64,000 nucleotides of DNA from Triops longicaudatus (Eukaryota; Arthropoda; Branchiopoda; Notostraca; Triopsidae), in the NCBI GenBank assembly GCA_022885665.1, contig JAGQDJ010000047.1, positions 348,261 through 412,260 of the forward strand, given 5' to 3'. This document shows positions 37,701 through 50,500 of this stretch, in pieces. The translations under genes and the position numbers were made by a program. The notes under the pieces were generated by a model that saw only the letters and a list, made by a program, of their open reading frames with translations, searched no databases and was not told the DNA's origin. How positions within the stretch are numbered: position 1 is the stretch's first letter; every line of letters starts with the position of its first letter.

Positions 37701-40700
37701 TACAGAAAGCCTGAACAGCTGTAACGAGAAGCTTACAATATTACTTACTTCCAGACAAAGTGTTGCTCTGGGAAACCATACTTTGTCGATCCGATGCCTT
37801 CAATCTTTCAGCCGATGACAAGTCACATGAAGAACTTTTTATCAACAATTAACGTCTAGACTAGTGTCTAGCGGCATGTCAAGATTATAACTTGTAGCCT
37901 ACCAGTGCAACAGCTAAGTAGGCCTACTTTTTGATACACTCACGATTCGAGTCCCCAAATTAGTATAGCACCATTACTGTTAGAAATACAATAAAACATA
38001 CATTCCGGATACTGGACTTAAAGGTGACAGGGCAACTGTGTAAAAATATAGCGAGAATTACAATCTAGTACAAAATAGCTATTTATCATTATTCTACTAT
38101 TCTTCATTAATAATTATCTTCTAGCTACATTAAAGTGTACTCAATTTTTAACACCATTTCATATTTTAATGTAAACAACACCGTAGGCTCTTTTTCGTTG
38201 ATGGTTCGCTTATGTTTTATCATTACGCACGTCCAAGTTGGGTATTCTTAAGCACAGACTTGAGGAGAAAAACTAAGTCACTATAACTGACAAAGTGTAT
38301 AAGAAGGAATTCTATCATATTAATTTGCTATACAAATTTAATTTATAATTTAATTTTAACAGATTAAATGGACTGCAACAAGTATTTAAACACCAGATAC
38401 ATTAGCAAACTGAATACTAAAGAATTCCTAATATATTGGCTACTTTATCGCAAAGCGTCCTACAAAGTAGGATGGAAATCCGGGTTTGACTCGGAAACGA
38501 AAAAGGGCACACGGGGAGAGGGAGGGGGGGAAAGGGGTATGGGACAGGAAACCACATTTCCTGTTCGATCTGTGGTCATACAGCGTAAGCTAAAAGTAGG
38601 TGATATGTTCATTCCAACAGCAAAAGCGAAACATTGCGAAAGTCCGGCTGTGGAGAGCAAAATTGGAAGACTACATAACGAGACATACAGCATAGCTCGG
38701 GTATAACTTTCCGCTTTTTACAAAGAGATGATTCCTTGGGGAGCACTATTTGATGCTACACGGAACCCACAGTTTCTTTCAAGTTTCTCACGTTGTAACC
38801 GAACACTCGCGAACTCTTTCCTTCCCAATACTGTTTTCCATTTAGGTTGAGAAAATTGGAAATGCTTTCGCTGAGTCGAAAATATTCCGTATCTACTTTT
38901 TATTGTACCTTTTTTTCTCTTTTTTCAGGGAAAGAAAAGATACCACCTTTTTCAAATCGAAATGCTGAAGCACTGCTGGTGGGGCTCGTTTTGACGTCAC
39001 GGCCAACACTCGGTTAAATCCGTTGGGAACCCGAGAGTACACATCTCTTGTTTGTTCAGGAGGGAGAATGAGACGAAGCATCTCAAAGCAAAATAGTACA
39101 AATCATTGTTGCGTTCACAGTCGAGTGTGCTAACAATAGCAACGGTAACTAGAACGGCCCATTTTCTTTGGCTCGTTGGCGAATTCCATCCTAATCTGAT
39201 TTTTTGGCAAGCGGCGTTTAGCGCCATGCAAGTTTGCTCTGGAACCGTGTAATATGCTTGCTATGGTAATTACAACTTGCATAAGGACACGTATGGATTC
39301 AACGTGTAGTACGATATCACGTAAAGGATGCACATTATACTTTCAAGGAATTTCGAATACATGGCAGTTTCCTTTAGAGAACATGTCCAGGGGAAATGTG
39401 ACATGTGAAAGTTTTCAGTCACTGAACTTGGAGGAAATAAAATGTAAAAATTTTGCAACAGGAAATCCGTCACAGAAAAACCAAAACCCACATTGTCCAT
39501 CTCTGTAATCTCGTTTTCCCAAACAGCCCAAAATTAATCAAAAATAATATCAATGAAGATTCTTAACTACCACTAAACGGTTAATTAAAAAAAATCTAAG
39601 CCCCTAAATCTCTAACTCAAAGACTGTAGAATCTCCTTTACCCTCTCGCTTACAGTACAATCTCGTTATAACGAACCTTCTGAAACATGAAAATTTCTTC
39701 GGTATTTCAGGGATTCGCTATATGTGACGCTTTTTATGTACAGTACAGTTACACAGCCCGATACCGCATTAGCTCTCTAAATTAAGCGATTGTTCGTTAT
39801 ACAAGGGTTCGGTATAATGAGACTCCTGTTTACGTGTACACTAGTAACAACCTGTAATCAAAATGAGGCGTACTGCTATAGATTCAGAATTCCTATGGCC
39901 GCAGCTTTCTAGCAAGCTACAAAAATGAAGCTAAATAGCTTTTCTTTCAATAACATAGAAAACGCCATCCAGAGAGCGTTTTCTCTTTCAATAAAATGGA
40001 TTTCTCTCGGTTCCCATCCTTTTTGTCTCGTTTCCCATTTTCCCTACAACTTTTTATAAAACAAAGTTGGAACAGGTTAAGGCTTGTAAGATATAAACAC
40101 CGCTGATGGATTCCCGGACTGATTTCTTTTGCCACGCTTAGAATGAAAAGCTTCCAAACCTATCGTCCTCATTCATAGAACTTGGCTTTAGAATTGCTTG
40201 TCAGTTCGCTTCAGGTTGAACTGAACTCTTTAATATGTGCTAATTCTTCAATCAGTTGGTAACATTTCATGACTGAATTATTTAACTTTAATTACTTTAA
40301 TTATTTTGTTTAACAGAATTATTTAATTTCTGTTTTCAGAACTGAATTATTCTAATTGAAAATCATTTAAAGAAAAAATAAGGTTTAGAGCATTAAACTT
40401 CTTACCGGGGGCTGAAGGTTAGCGCGGGAAATAGTTCCTGAGGCACTCACTGGGCAATCCACGTTGACTGTGGAATTATGTGCTAATTCTTGGTCAGTCT
40501 CAAAACTAACGTTATAACCCGGGTCGGGTAACGAATGAGGCGCGAGCGTTAATTCACTAGTTGCAGCAAGTTTGGCACACTTGGAGTTGAACTCGAGTGG
40601 ATTCGTGTCTTCATAATCACCCACTTGATTCAATCCTTTGGTGATGTCTTCTTGGCGTCCTTGCCAAAATGCAGTACTACCGTCGGGCTCTGGTTGCGGG

Positions 40701-41516
40701 ACTTTTTGTGGTCTGTTGAACGTCACTGGCATCGGCAGCGTCGGCGCGTTGGATGCTGATGCAGGCTTTGTTAGGGCATCTTGTCGATGCGAGCTCCGCT
40801 GCCACGCTCCGCTGCAGAAAACAACACGCTATTACTGTGGCATAACATAACGTAAAGGGCACACGGACATTTTACTCTCTGGAAAGCGACATTCGGTCCG
40901 TCGTAACTGCAGAAATAACACGAACGGTATAATAATGTGGTTCTATGAGAGTGTGGAGATAATTGAAGGGCAAGTTATGTATGGGAAAAGCTTGGTAATT
41001 CCGAGGTTCGCCAGGTATATACCCAGGAAATATAAGGCAAGTGCGTCAAACTTAACGAAGAAAAGGGTATATGACAAAAGTTAAATAAATGCGCATAAAG
41101 GCAAGCTATAGAATTTGCTTTGTGATAACTTTACTGAGCTTCATCAGCTGATGTCGAAGTTTCTCTAGGCGCGTATTTGCTCTACAAACGCCACCATATT
41201 TCCTACTTCAGTCACGGCAAATTTGCTGTGAACCTCACCTTATTGAACAAAATGGCCAAGTCTGCCAACAACAAAAACAACAACAAAAAAGCATAGACTA
41301 GAAGTTTCAATATTATTTTCCGCGGGGGGCACGAAATGCCAAAGATTTAAGCATTTTAGTGGGTCAAGGTTAGTTCCAAGTTTTCAACAAAATAATGTGC
41401 AATAGGAGTCTAAAACAAAATGTGGCTGATTCTTTTGCCGATTACCAAAGAATGATATCAGACTTGATCCCGTATGACCAAGAACTCCATTTAAATAATT
41501 AAAATAATAATAATAA

Positions 41517-41568
<52 letters not shown>

Positions 41569-44500
41569 GGATGAAGAAGAATAGAACAAGAAAAATGAAA
41601 CGATAGGGAAAAGTATTAAGAATTTGGGACTTACGCACTTTGTGCAGGATCATGATTTATTCTACACGTTTGGGGAACAAAATATTCACTTGACGAGTTG
41701 TGGTTGGTTCGATTACCAATTACCAGGTTAAGGCATCCGAAAAAGGACGATTTTTTTTACAACCTTGGCACCCTTTTTCGAGACTTTGTCCAATAAAGTA
41801 ATAGGAAATAGAAAAAAATTCGACAGAACGGAGTTTCAGTGTTACTGTACACAAGGAAAAAGGATAACATATCTGTTATCATTAGGCATGCTACGTCAGA
41901 CTAATGTAAACCAAGATTAAGTTATGTTGATTGATTTTTATTTTTGTTATGAAATTCAGGAAATTCACAAATTCAGGAAAAAATGCAAATTTTCCGAATC
42001 GTTTGACCTAAGCAGTAAAAGTATCATTGACCTATAATAAAATTGTGTTCCATACGGATACAAAAGGAAATATTGGCATAAATGAAATACTCACAATAAA
42101 AGCTCTCGGATTAAAACCATTCTCGTGCGAAAAGTGCATAAGGTTTGGTACACTACAGCAATTCTCTGTCGAATTTCTTAGTGAGTTCTACTGAAGAAAT
42201 TCTCATTCTTTGGTAATAAAAACAACACAACACAGCTCAAGCTTGATTCAGTTCAAAAAGCCATTAAGTTGCCGACACGTTTTAGGTTCACATTGAAAGA
42301 CTTTCTGGGACTTCTTTTTTTCGGATTTCATGGTCGGATAAACGAATTGCTATATATTTTGTTCGGGTCTAAGCTTAAGTAAACATGCAATGCGAACAAT
42401 ACTGCTAGGGAATTGCTTCCACATCTATTGGGCATTCATGCATTTAACCAGCTTTCGCTAAACAGGAAAAAAAAACTTCTGGGACATAAAGTACATAGCC
42501 AAACCTGACCCTAAGAACCATGAAAAACTATCTGTTGGTTGCTTCTCTTCCAACTGCCTAAAGAGCACGTCATTTCTTGGTTAAATATATCGAGATTTTT
42601 TTTTGCATAAAACAGAGTTTCCTTCCTTAAATAAAATATCAAAAGCCTCGAGACTAACCAGACAGAATTGGTGTGATCAAAGAGTGGCATTATTTCCATG
42701 CATACGAGGGTCAGGGCAGCTTTTAACCTACTTATTTTTGCATTTTGAAGAATTTCTACCAGAAAAGTATTTTAAAGTACTTTTTCAAGCCACAGTAAGC
42801 TCGCTGGAAGAAAAAAAAATTGTGCATCGATGCGTGTTTAGGTTTAAAGGAGAGGTCGTAAAAGTTTCCGAGCTCTAAAGCAGTCGGGACACCCAAAAAT
42901 CAATTCTGCACACATTTGGCTTCAGAATCCACGATTTACGACAGCATACAAAACCGAACGTTGGGTACAAACTTTGGACAGTAACGAGTGACTTGAGGAC
43001 AGTGTCGACGTCGACAGAATTAATTTACGGGAGATTCTTAACATTCAATGCTTTCAAAACTGTTTAGAATGTCGTTTATTAATGTCCTAGCAAGGGTATA
43101 CACATACATTGTATGCTCAAGGTATACATTTCCTGAGTGTCATGTACGAAAAAGTAAAGAAAAGAGAAAAGGCAAGTAAAAACGCGCTGTCCAGGCTTAT
43201 CTCACGGAATTCATTAATAACAACAAAGGTGCACGTTCGCGAGCACTTTCATTTAGTTTATTCTCAAAGACTTCTTTGCCATTTGAATGCATATTATAGC
43301 AGCTCAAACTTAACTAAAAACTGTTTTCTTCCCGTCATAAGCAAATGTATTTCTTGTTTGCTTAGTGCTATTAGTCCAGTAATCTGGAAACGAACTTTTC
43401 GTAATTGTCCTTGCAACAATTCATGAAACTATTAAGAACTGGTTCAGCTTTTTTAATTGTTCCCGTACGACGTAGTCCTATGGTTAATCACATTCCGCTA
43501 CGAGGAGACGACGAGCAAAGCAAACGAGAGGCAAAAGGGTGAAATGAAATTGCGCACTGCAATTTGCCCAGCTGCAGTTCTATTGCTTGAGCAACTAGTA
43601 AGCTTTGACCCTAAACAACTTAGGTACGTGTAATTACGGCGTACGCGAACAACACGACACTCGATACACGGAGCCGTATCTCTTGAAGCATCCTTGAGTT
43701 GTTCATAAGTTATGCCAAGCTACTACGGATATTAAAACATTCTGCAATCTATTTGTCCACATCAAGTTGTCTATTTCTCCGATGTCCGTTTTTATCTTAG
43801 TTCTTTCCTATTTTATCAGGCGAGCTTGAAGCTATAATTGAGCTGCTTTATATAATTAAATATAATAATTAAGCTGCTTTAACCAATTTACGAAGAGTAA
43901 AGAAAGGTAGGAAGAAATGCCATTCCGAAGAAATTGGTAGAATCCTTGAGTCTTGTTTCCAGTTATATCTAAACCACGTTGTCGAGCGAAATACATAACA
44001 GCTATTTTGGATCAGTAACACGTGTTTGGATTGCAGCGGAAAAGTAGCCTCAGCTTTCTTACTTGTAAAGTCAAGTCTTCTTATGTTATCAACCTGAAAA
44101 AAGGTAACTTACACAAGACCCAAAATCACACTTCCGGAATTACACTCAATTGACTACAAATAAGCTCCAATCAGAAAGAAGTTTATAATACGATTACTTT
44201 CGTTTAAGCTCATTGCCCAGCGGAGAGGATTAATGCTACGTAACGTAAACCTTTATTTCAAGCATCCCAGGCTATTTCTTTTTTTTTCGAAACTTCGATT
44301 TTGACAACAGTGATTACGGGAACTTCCCATTATATCAATCATTGTTGCAAAAATGTCTACCCTACACGCGGTGCATGTTACGTACGTTCGATTTAGGGCT
44401 GAACTTCGACTGCAATGTTGGTTCATTGTGGACTATCAAAGTAATTAGACTGTAAATGTAGTAAACAAAATTCAGTTGGTTTCAATAAAAAAGGCAGAGC

Positions 44501-47500
44501 TAACACTGACGTATTCTAGCAAAGTTCTCAATTCAGTAGAGCTTCGTTTAACGAACTGTCAGGTACAATAGACAGTTTATGCGGTCCCAAGTTATGTAAA
44601 TGTACAAAAAAAGCGTCTGATATAACAAGCTTCGGATATGCCGAGATTTCACGTTCCCAGGAGGTTCGCTATCACAAGATTCTAATGAATGTATAGAAAC
44701 AATTCCATAAATAGTAGACAGTATTTCCTCAATTGTACAATATTTTACTTCACTATTTTCATCCATTTTCTCAATGATTCGACTTCTCGTTCACCTTTTA
44801 CTTGTTCACAAAACCGCAGAGCTTCCGTTCCGAACCTCAGTTATACCTAAATATTGTGGCGTTCATTGTTACCCAACAGTCAAATTCCGTAGCCGCCCAA
44901 CAATGAATCCGAAGAATCATTGTAGGTAAGAATGAAATCCCCTGCACCCAGCCTGTAACAGTTAGTTCCTTTTTGACCTTCCTTTGAGCCAGTTCCATTT
45001 CCTGAACGTGAAATTTGATTGTTGTAAACTTAAAGTGAGAGTTAGCACGAGAAGGAGAGTGTTTTTGTGTGATTTAGTATTGGAGTTCGTTTTGGTGTTG
45101 ATGTAAACTGGAAGTTACGAATAAACGGAATCTGAAAGGGAGTAGAACGAAACAATATTCAGTAATGTATATTATATATTATAGGGAGATTATATCAGAT
45201 GTACTTATAGCGAAATTTCACAGTAACAAGTACCGAGTCTCCACAGCTCTGAGAAACACCTTAGATGTCCTTCGGCATATTGATATAATACCTATCTTAA
45301 AGTGCCTTATAGGCCTCGTGCTTTTCTATTCACAGAGCAGCGGGTACCACGCTTCGCATAGGTTTCTGTACACATACGTACCTTAAAAAAGTTCGCCAAC
45401 TGCATGTCAATGGCTTGGGTAAAGTGAATCGGGGCCGACTAAAGGGGCAAGTTTTGGTGGACAAAAGACGCATTAGGCCCCTCGGCCTTCTTCGGCTGAC
45501 TTTACAGGGCGTCGAGGCCGTAGAATCTAATTTTGGGTATATTACTGCCCTGCTCACGGCCAACTTAGCCTCCTACAAACACACAAAAAGAAGTACGACA
45601 AGTTAGACCAATTTTACCCCCTTCCAAATTGGTAGTCGAAAGCTGTATTGAGCTCAACTGAAATGTGTAAACCCATACCAGTTCGACTTCCCTCGGCGCT
45701 TTGACCTCGGTATGAGGCTCTATTGCCCCCAACGTTCCAAATTGGCTCTTCCGATCAGGCCGATTATTGAAATCTTGCGCTACGTTCGAAAGGACCGGCA
45801 GTGGGGGTGTAGTCAAAGGGTTGGGACGAGGGTGGTAAAGAGAGGACCGGCTTCGAAAATGAGTCGACGCTGGGCGCGGTGAATGTTTGCGAAAATGAGT
45901 TTTTCCCCCAGAATGGCTTAGTTCGGCTACTGGGGCGCGTTGCGTTAGGTCCACACAAGGCGAGCCTGATTGAGAAATGACAGGATTATGAACCTCGTCA
46001 AAGGTTACTGGGTCCTCGTTAGTGGACAAGCCGGCCGCTATTGAATCGTGAAACGTTTCAACGTCGGGCACTGGCCGTGCTCCCCGGTGAGGCGAAGGTG
46101 AAGACGAGACGTCTGACGACAGATGAGCAATATGCGGCGTGGAACGACTGGTTACGTGAAAGCGCCCTATGGAGGCTGTTGAGAATGGTGGTGCGAAAGG
46201 ATCGGCCAGGGAAGGTGGTGGACAAGGCATGGAGGAATCGAAGCTCTCCCATGCTGAATCGAGGAAGTCGTCTCCGGAGTGGTAGTGTTGGTAGGAGAGT
46301 GACGCACGGGGATTAAAGCCGTCATAATAATCTTCTCTGAGCGAGAGTGTCAAAGCCGACGCGTGGAGCTGATCGGATGAAGAGAAAAAACGTTGTTTAA
46401 ATTTAGCTTTGAGAGAAGTTGGCGGTTGAGGTGGCTGGTAATCATTCCTGAAGGGGCCCGAAAGTGATTTCAGGCTTTCAGAGTGGGATAGGTCGTTGGG
46501 TGCATCCTTGGGTACATCACTAATCGAGATTTCTTCCAGTAATGCGGCTCTACGTGGAAGAAATCATTAAAATTAGAAATTAGAAAACAGGAAAAAAGAA
46601 GACAGGCAGATTTATTCGTTTGGCCTTGAATTAGGTCATGTTTAGGGACTGCCAAGATCTGCTAATTAGCCTTGGCGGGAGTTCACTGAATTGTGATCTT
46701 TCTACAGGATAGTAAGGGTTGAAAAAACGAGCATGGAAAAAATCAAGCAGACTTCCTAAAAGCTACCTAGTGTCCAAGGTAACGATGTTTTCGGTACGTA
46801 AATAAGCCCTTCAAGGTCTTTTGAGAGGAAGAAACTCTTTTTTTCCCATTACGATCGTCATGAAATCATCCTTTGCTTCCATTTAGAAAAGCACTCAATA
46901 ACTCTGTCATCTTGATGTATAACTTCAATGCTTCTACATTAAAAAAAGATCACTCTGATAGAGAAATCCTTACTCGTGTTCGGTGAAGCTTTCAGGGACA
47001 AATGTAATATGTAGTGTAACGATTTCTACATATAAATAAGAAATAATAACGGCCCGTCGTAATACTTTTCTGCAGAAAATGCCTTGTTTATTCACTTCAT
47101 TTTGCAACAAGACGGCTTTTAGCAGCTATTGTTTTCTTAGTAGAAAGTCTTAGTTATTTAAGACGTAAAAAACGTAAAACAGTCATCAACAATCTATACT
47201 AACCAATTAATTGATGCCATATACTCTTGTGTTCTAATGAAAAAGGCAGTCAGAGGATTTTATGCCGAACTTAGCAACAATATGGCAGATTTTCCGGGTG
47301 AAACAAAACACGTAAAACGAATGTAAAAGAAATGCCAAACAAACTGAGCATACAAAGCTAGTTATCTAGACAAACTAAAGGTAACGACAACAGACGCCGG
47401 CTAAGCCGTTACATACGAAAAATCTAGCTCTCCTTTATACTAAATCACTACACAACGTGTTTACCCTGAGGTAAAATGAAGAAATACTTCTCTGAGTCGG

Positions 47501-50500
47501 CTTCGTTCAATTTCAACGAAGTGCTGTCGTGTAAGTTATTCTTAGCTCACGTGTAAAGTTCTAGAGTAAGACGTTTCTGAAAGAAAGGTGAGCAAGCAGG
47601 CAAAAATGACGCCTAGTGAATAAGTAACAACCTAATTAATAATAATTTGATTTATGCGGGGGTAAAATGAGGATTCGCGTAACCACATAAAAAAATCCTA
47701 TTAAAACTACCAACTAGTTCCACGACAAAAATTTACACCAAGCCCACCCCACCATAATTCTTGCAAGCCAGTCTTCAACGAAAGCGAAACTACTTCAACG
47801 AAAAGTTTGTTTTCTTTACGTGGGAAATCTTGGGGAGGAAAAGCATTCATTTTTTCGAGTGCTGCGTGCTGCGACTTGTTTCTCTTTTTTCTATGCTCGA
47901 TGTGTTTCGTTACGTAACACTCCAATTTCCAAACTTCGTTATCCTTTAGCAAATAAATACAAGGATACATAATATCGCTTTAAAAAAACGGAGACCAATC
48001 ACGCTTTCACACTGTACATTAGTGTAAGACGTCAAAGACATAAAGATTTGGTCAACGTGAAAAGCAATTACAAACTTAGAAAAGAAACATCGGAGAAAAT
48101 TATAGCTTTGTTGAAAACGAAAGGAATGGATAAAACATACGTACATTTTGGAAATCCAATTTTGTTTTTCGATCAGTCGAGGTGCCTTGAACGTGACACT
48201 CTGCATTCCCTTATCACGTGATTTCCATAGCAAATCAAACGCGTATTCTACAACAAGAAACAAGAAATGTGCACCATCCTTTCGTTAAAAGCATGTTCAC
48301 GAGTACATAAAGAAAAGATTGTTCCACAAGTCTTGACTTACCTAAACTGACATTGTCCCGCAGCTGAGCGTGGTCCAAAAAAATTGGCTCTTCTTCCAGG
48401 AAAACCACTTTGGTGGTACTTACCTACAGTACGTGCAAACAAAAACGAAAGATAAGTCAGGACATGGGCTAAAGCGGGCATGAAAGTAGGAAAGGGTTAA
48501 TCCAAGTTTACCCGTGTTAACAGGAGCATGTCAGTAAACAGCAAAACCCAGAAACGCCGACTTTGACGACCCTTCACCTTCCACAGCTCGCCGTGGTGAA
48601 TCCATTGGCGTCCAGGCGTTGCCAGCCGCGGGCGAATCTAGTTATGACGTAGGAAGGGAGAAAGAATTGGCTGTTAAAAAGAAAGGCCACATGCTCCTTC
48701 GTTGCAACAAAAACGACCTCTTTACTTTGTTCGCAAAAACTCCCAGCAAAATGCGTTTCTCAAGACTCAAGATTGGGTCGGATGGTTCTTGAACCGGCGA
48801 ACTATAAGCTGCCTGGACATTATTGATGACACCTCGCTGCAACTCGAGTACATCCTAAAAAAGTGCATCGCTGGAATTCAAGTGCAGAAAGAGGCTAATG
48901 AGCGAAAAGTTACGGAAAAGGCTTTCGAAATGCTTTGTAACAAGTCTCCGACATCCTCATCCCGGGAACGCAGTTTCTCAAACATGCGAAGTTGCTTCGA
49001 CAAATGCTGCAGATTTTATTATTAGCGCTGTGATTAGCATGTATTACACATTTCGTTACTTGTAACGGTTCATTAGCACGGAATTCAGTACCGTACAAAT
49101 ACGCATGTCCTGGACTTGGAGGATTGACCGATAAATAGCTTGTATAGGCACATATCAACTCCTCGAGCTAAACGAAGTACGAGAAAGTCTATTAAAATTG
49201 CGGTGGAATTTTTTTCTCTTGCTGGGAATTACTTTTTCGCTATAAACGATTCCTAAATTGCTTCCAATCTCCCTGGGAGCCATCAAAGCAGTAACGATAT
49301 CTTCACTTAGCTTTTCCATCTGAAAAATATAAAATCAAATACATCCCAAGTTCACCTATCCCATGCGTCATCGAAAGTTTGCTTTATCGCTTTCAACACA
49401 AGGACAGATCTCATTATAAAGTCTTAGAAGCATACTACACCTTTTTTAGGACCTCACGAACTGCAGGAGCTATGTCTGTACTCGATATCATTTGAGCCAA
49501 TGTTAGGACAAATTTTTGTTCCTCGTTGATGATTCCGTGAACGAGTTGTTTTCGCTCAGAAGTCGGGTCATCCTGAAAGTTTTCGGGCACAGCCAATTAG
49601 GGAAAATTTTTCAGGGAAAAATGTGGATAAGGAAAAAACGAAGGGAAAGAAGCCAACGACAAGGTGTTCGACAGGGTGTAACAACCGTTTCTATTTACGC
49701 TTTACAAATTTAGCTACATGATTCGTATTTACAAATAAGCAGACAGACACGGTAAACGCATTTACACGAAGGTGCCTCCTCCAATGGTGCTACTAAAAGC
49801 GACATGGCCGTTCAATTTACTGGGCGGGTAGTGTTTATGCAAATCTTGAGCTACGCCTAAAGGCAAGGTAGGAGCACTTAACGTTTGCTTAGATTTGCTA
49901 ATCGTTCGAGAAGGGTACGGAGGACCTACAAGTCCAATTTCTACGCAAGACAACGACTTTAACGCTTTGACGGAGGAACTCACGTCGACGGTCGTCTCTG
50001 TTGCATGGGAATGTACCGGCTGTTCCGCTGGGGCTGACGTCGAACCCGGCAGCAATGACGTCATTACACCGTTGGAAGCTGGAATAACACCAGTGAAAAA
50101 CGCCATCGATTCTTCTGAGGCCGAGCTTCTCGCTGGAGTGATGATGCTCTTACGGTAAATTTCCAGCGTCAGCTTCTGACCCGCAGCCCTTCATAAAACG
50201 CAAGAAAATGTGCGTTAGACGGGAAATTGGTCGTAATGAAAAGGATATAACATTCAGAGCAACTTGGAAAAGGAAAAAAAAAAATTACTTACTGGATGTG
50301 CTGGAGCACTTGCTCTTCTTTCATCTTCACAACATTCTGACTTCCAACGAAAATTATGTAATCTCCGACTTTCACCCCGGCTTTGTCCGCTGCCATCCCG
50401 GGCTCCACACGTTCGATCCTAACGACCCAGAAAAAAAAATATTGACAAGTCTGAACCTGAGAAAATCAAGCGTGATAACATTTCCTACTTTCTATGCCTC

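Larger units (their letters stand above)
30966..40405 (-). other. Largest intron of the RGS gene (9.4 kb)
   Basis: Contains a C/T-rich stretch (about 31660-31990), an AAT microsatellite near 33111-33137, a G-rich block at 38513-38543 and a MITE-like element at 39653-39828. Exons 40811-40406 and 30965-30881 on either side are in compatible phase, but small exons could be hidden here. No other gene was recognised. Confidence 0.55.
40812..45381 (-). other. Intron of the RGS gene (4.6 kb)
   Basis: Besides the AAT microsatellite and the second MITE-like copy, nothing recognisable was found. Confidence 0.55.
40406..46549 (-). other. Disordered-linker exons after the PH domain
   Basis: Exon 46549-45679 (871 nt) first completes the PH C-terminal helix (AALLEEISISD) and then encodes Ser/Pro/His-rich sequence such as DNDYQ-like and SFDSSMPCPPPSLADPFAP. 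Exon 45572-45382 is Arg/Pro-rich and ends in phase 2. Exon 40811-40406 starts in the matching phase (GAWQRSSHRQDALTKP) and continues in Asp/Asn/Thr-rich sequence to a GTAAG donor. No known domain is seen. Confidence 0.65.

Noticed and set aside
41384..41653. Leu-rich minus-strand frame resembling a membrane protein
   Set aside because: The Leu run is simply translation of the AAT microsatellite at 41505-41569.
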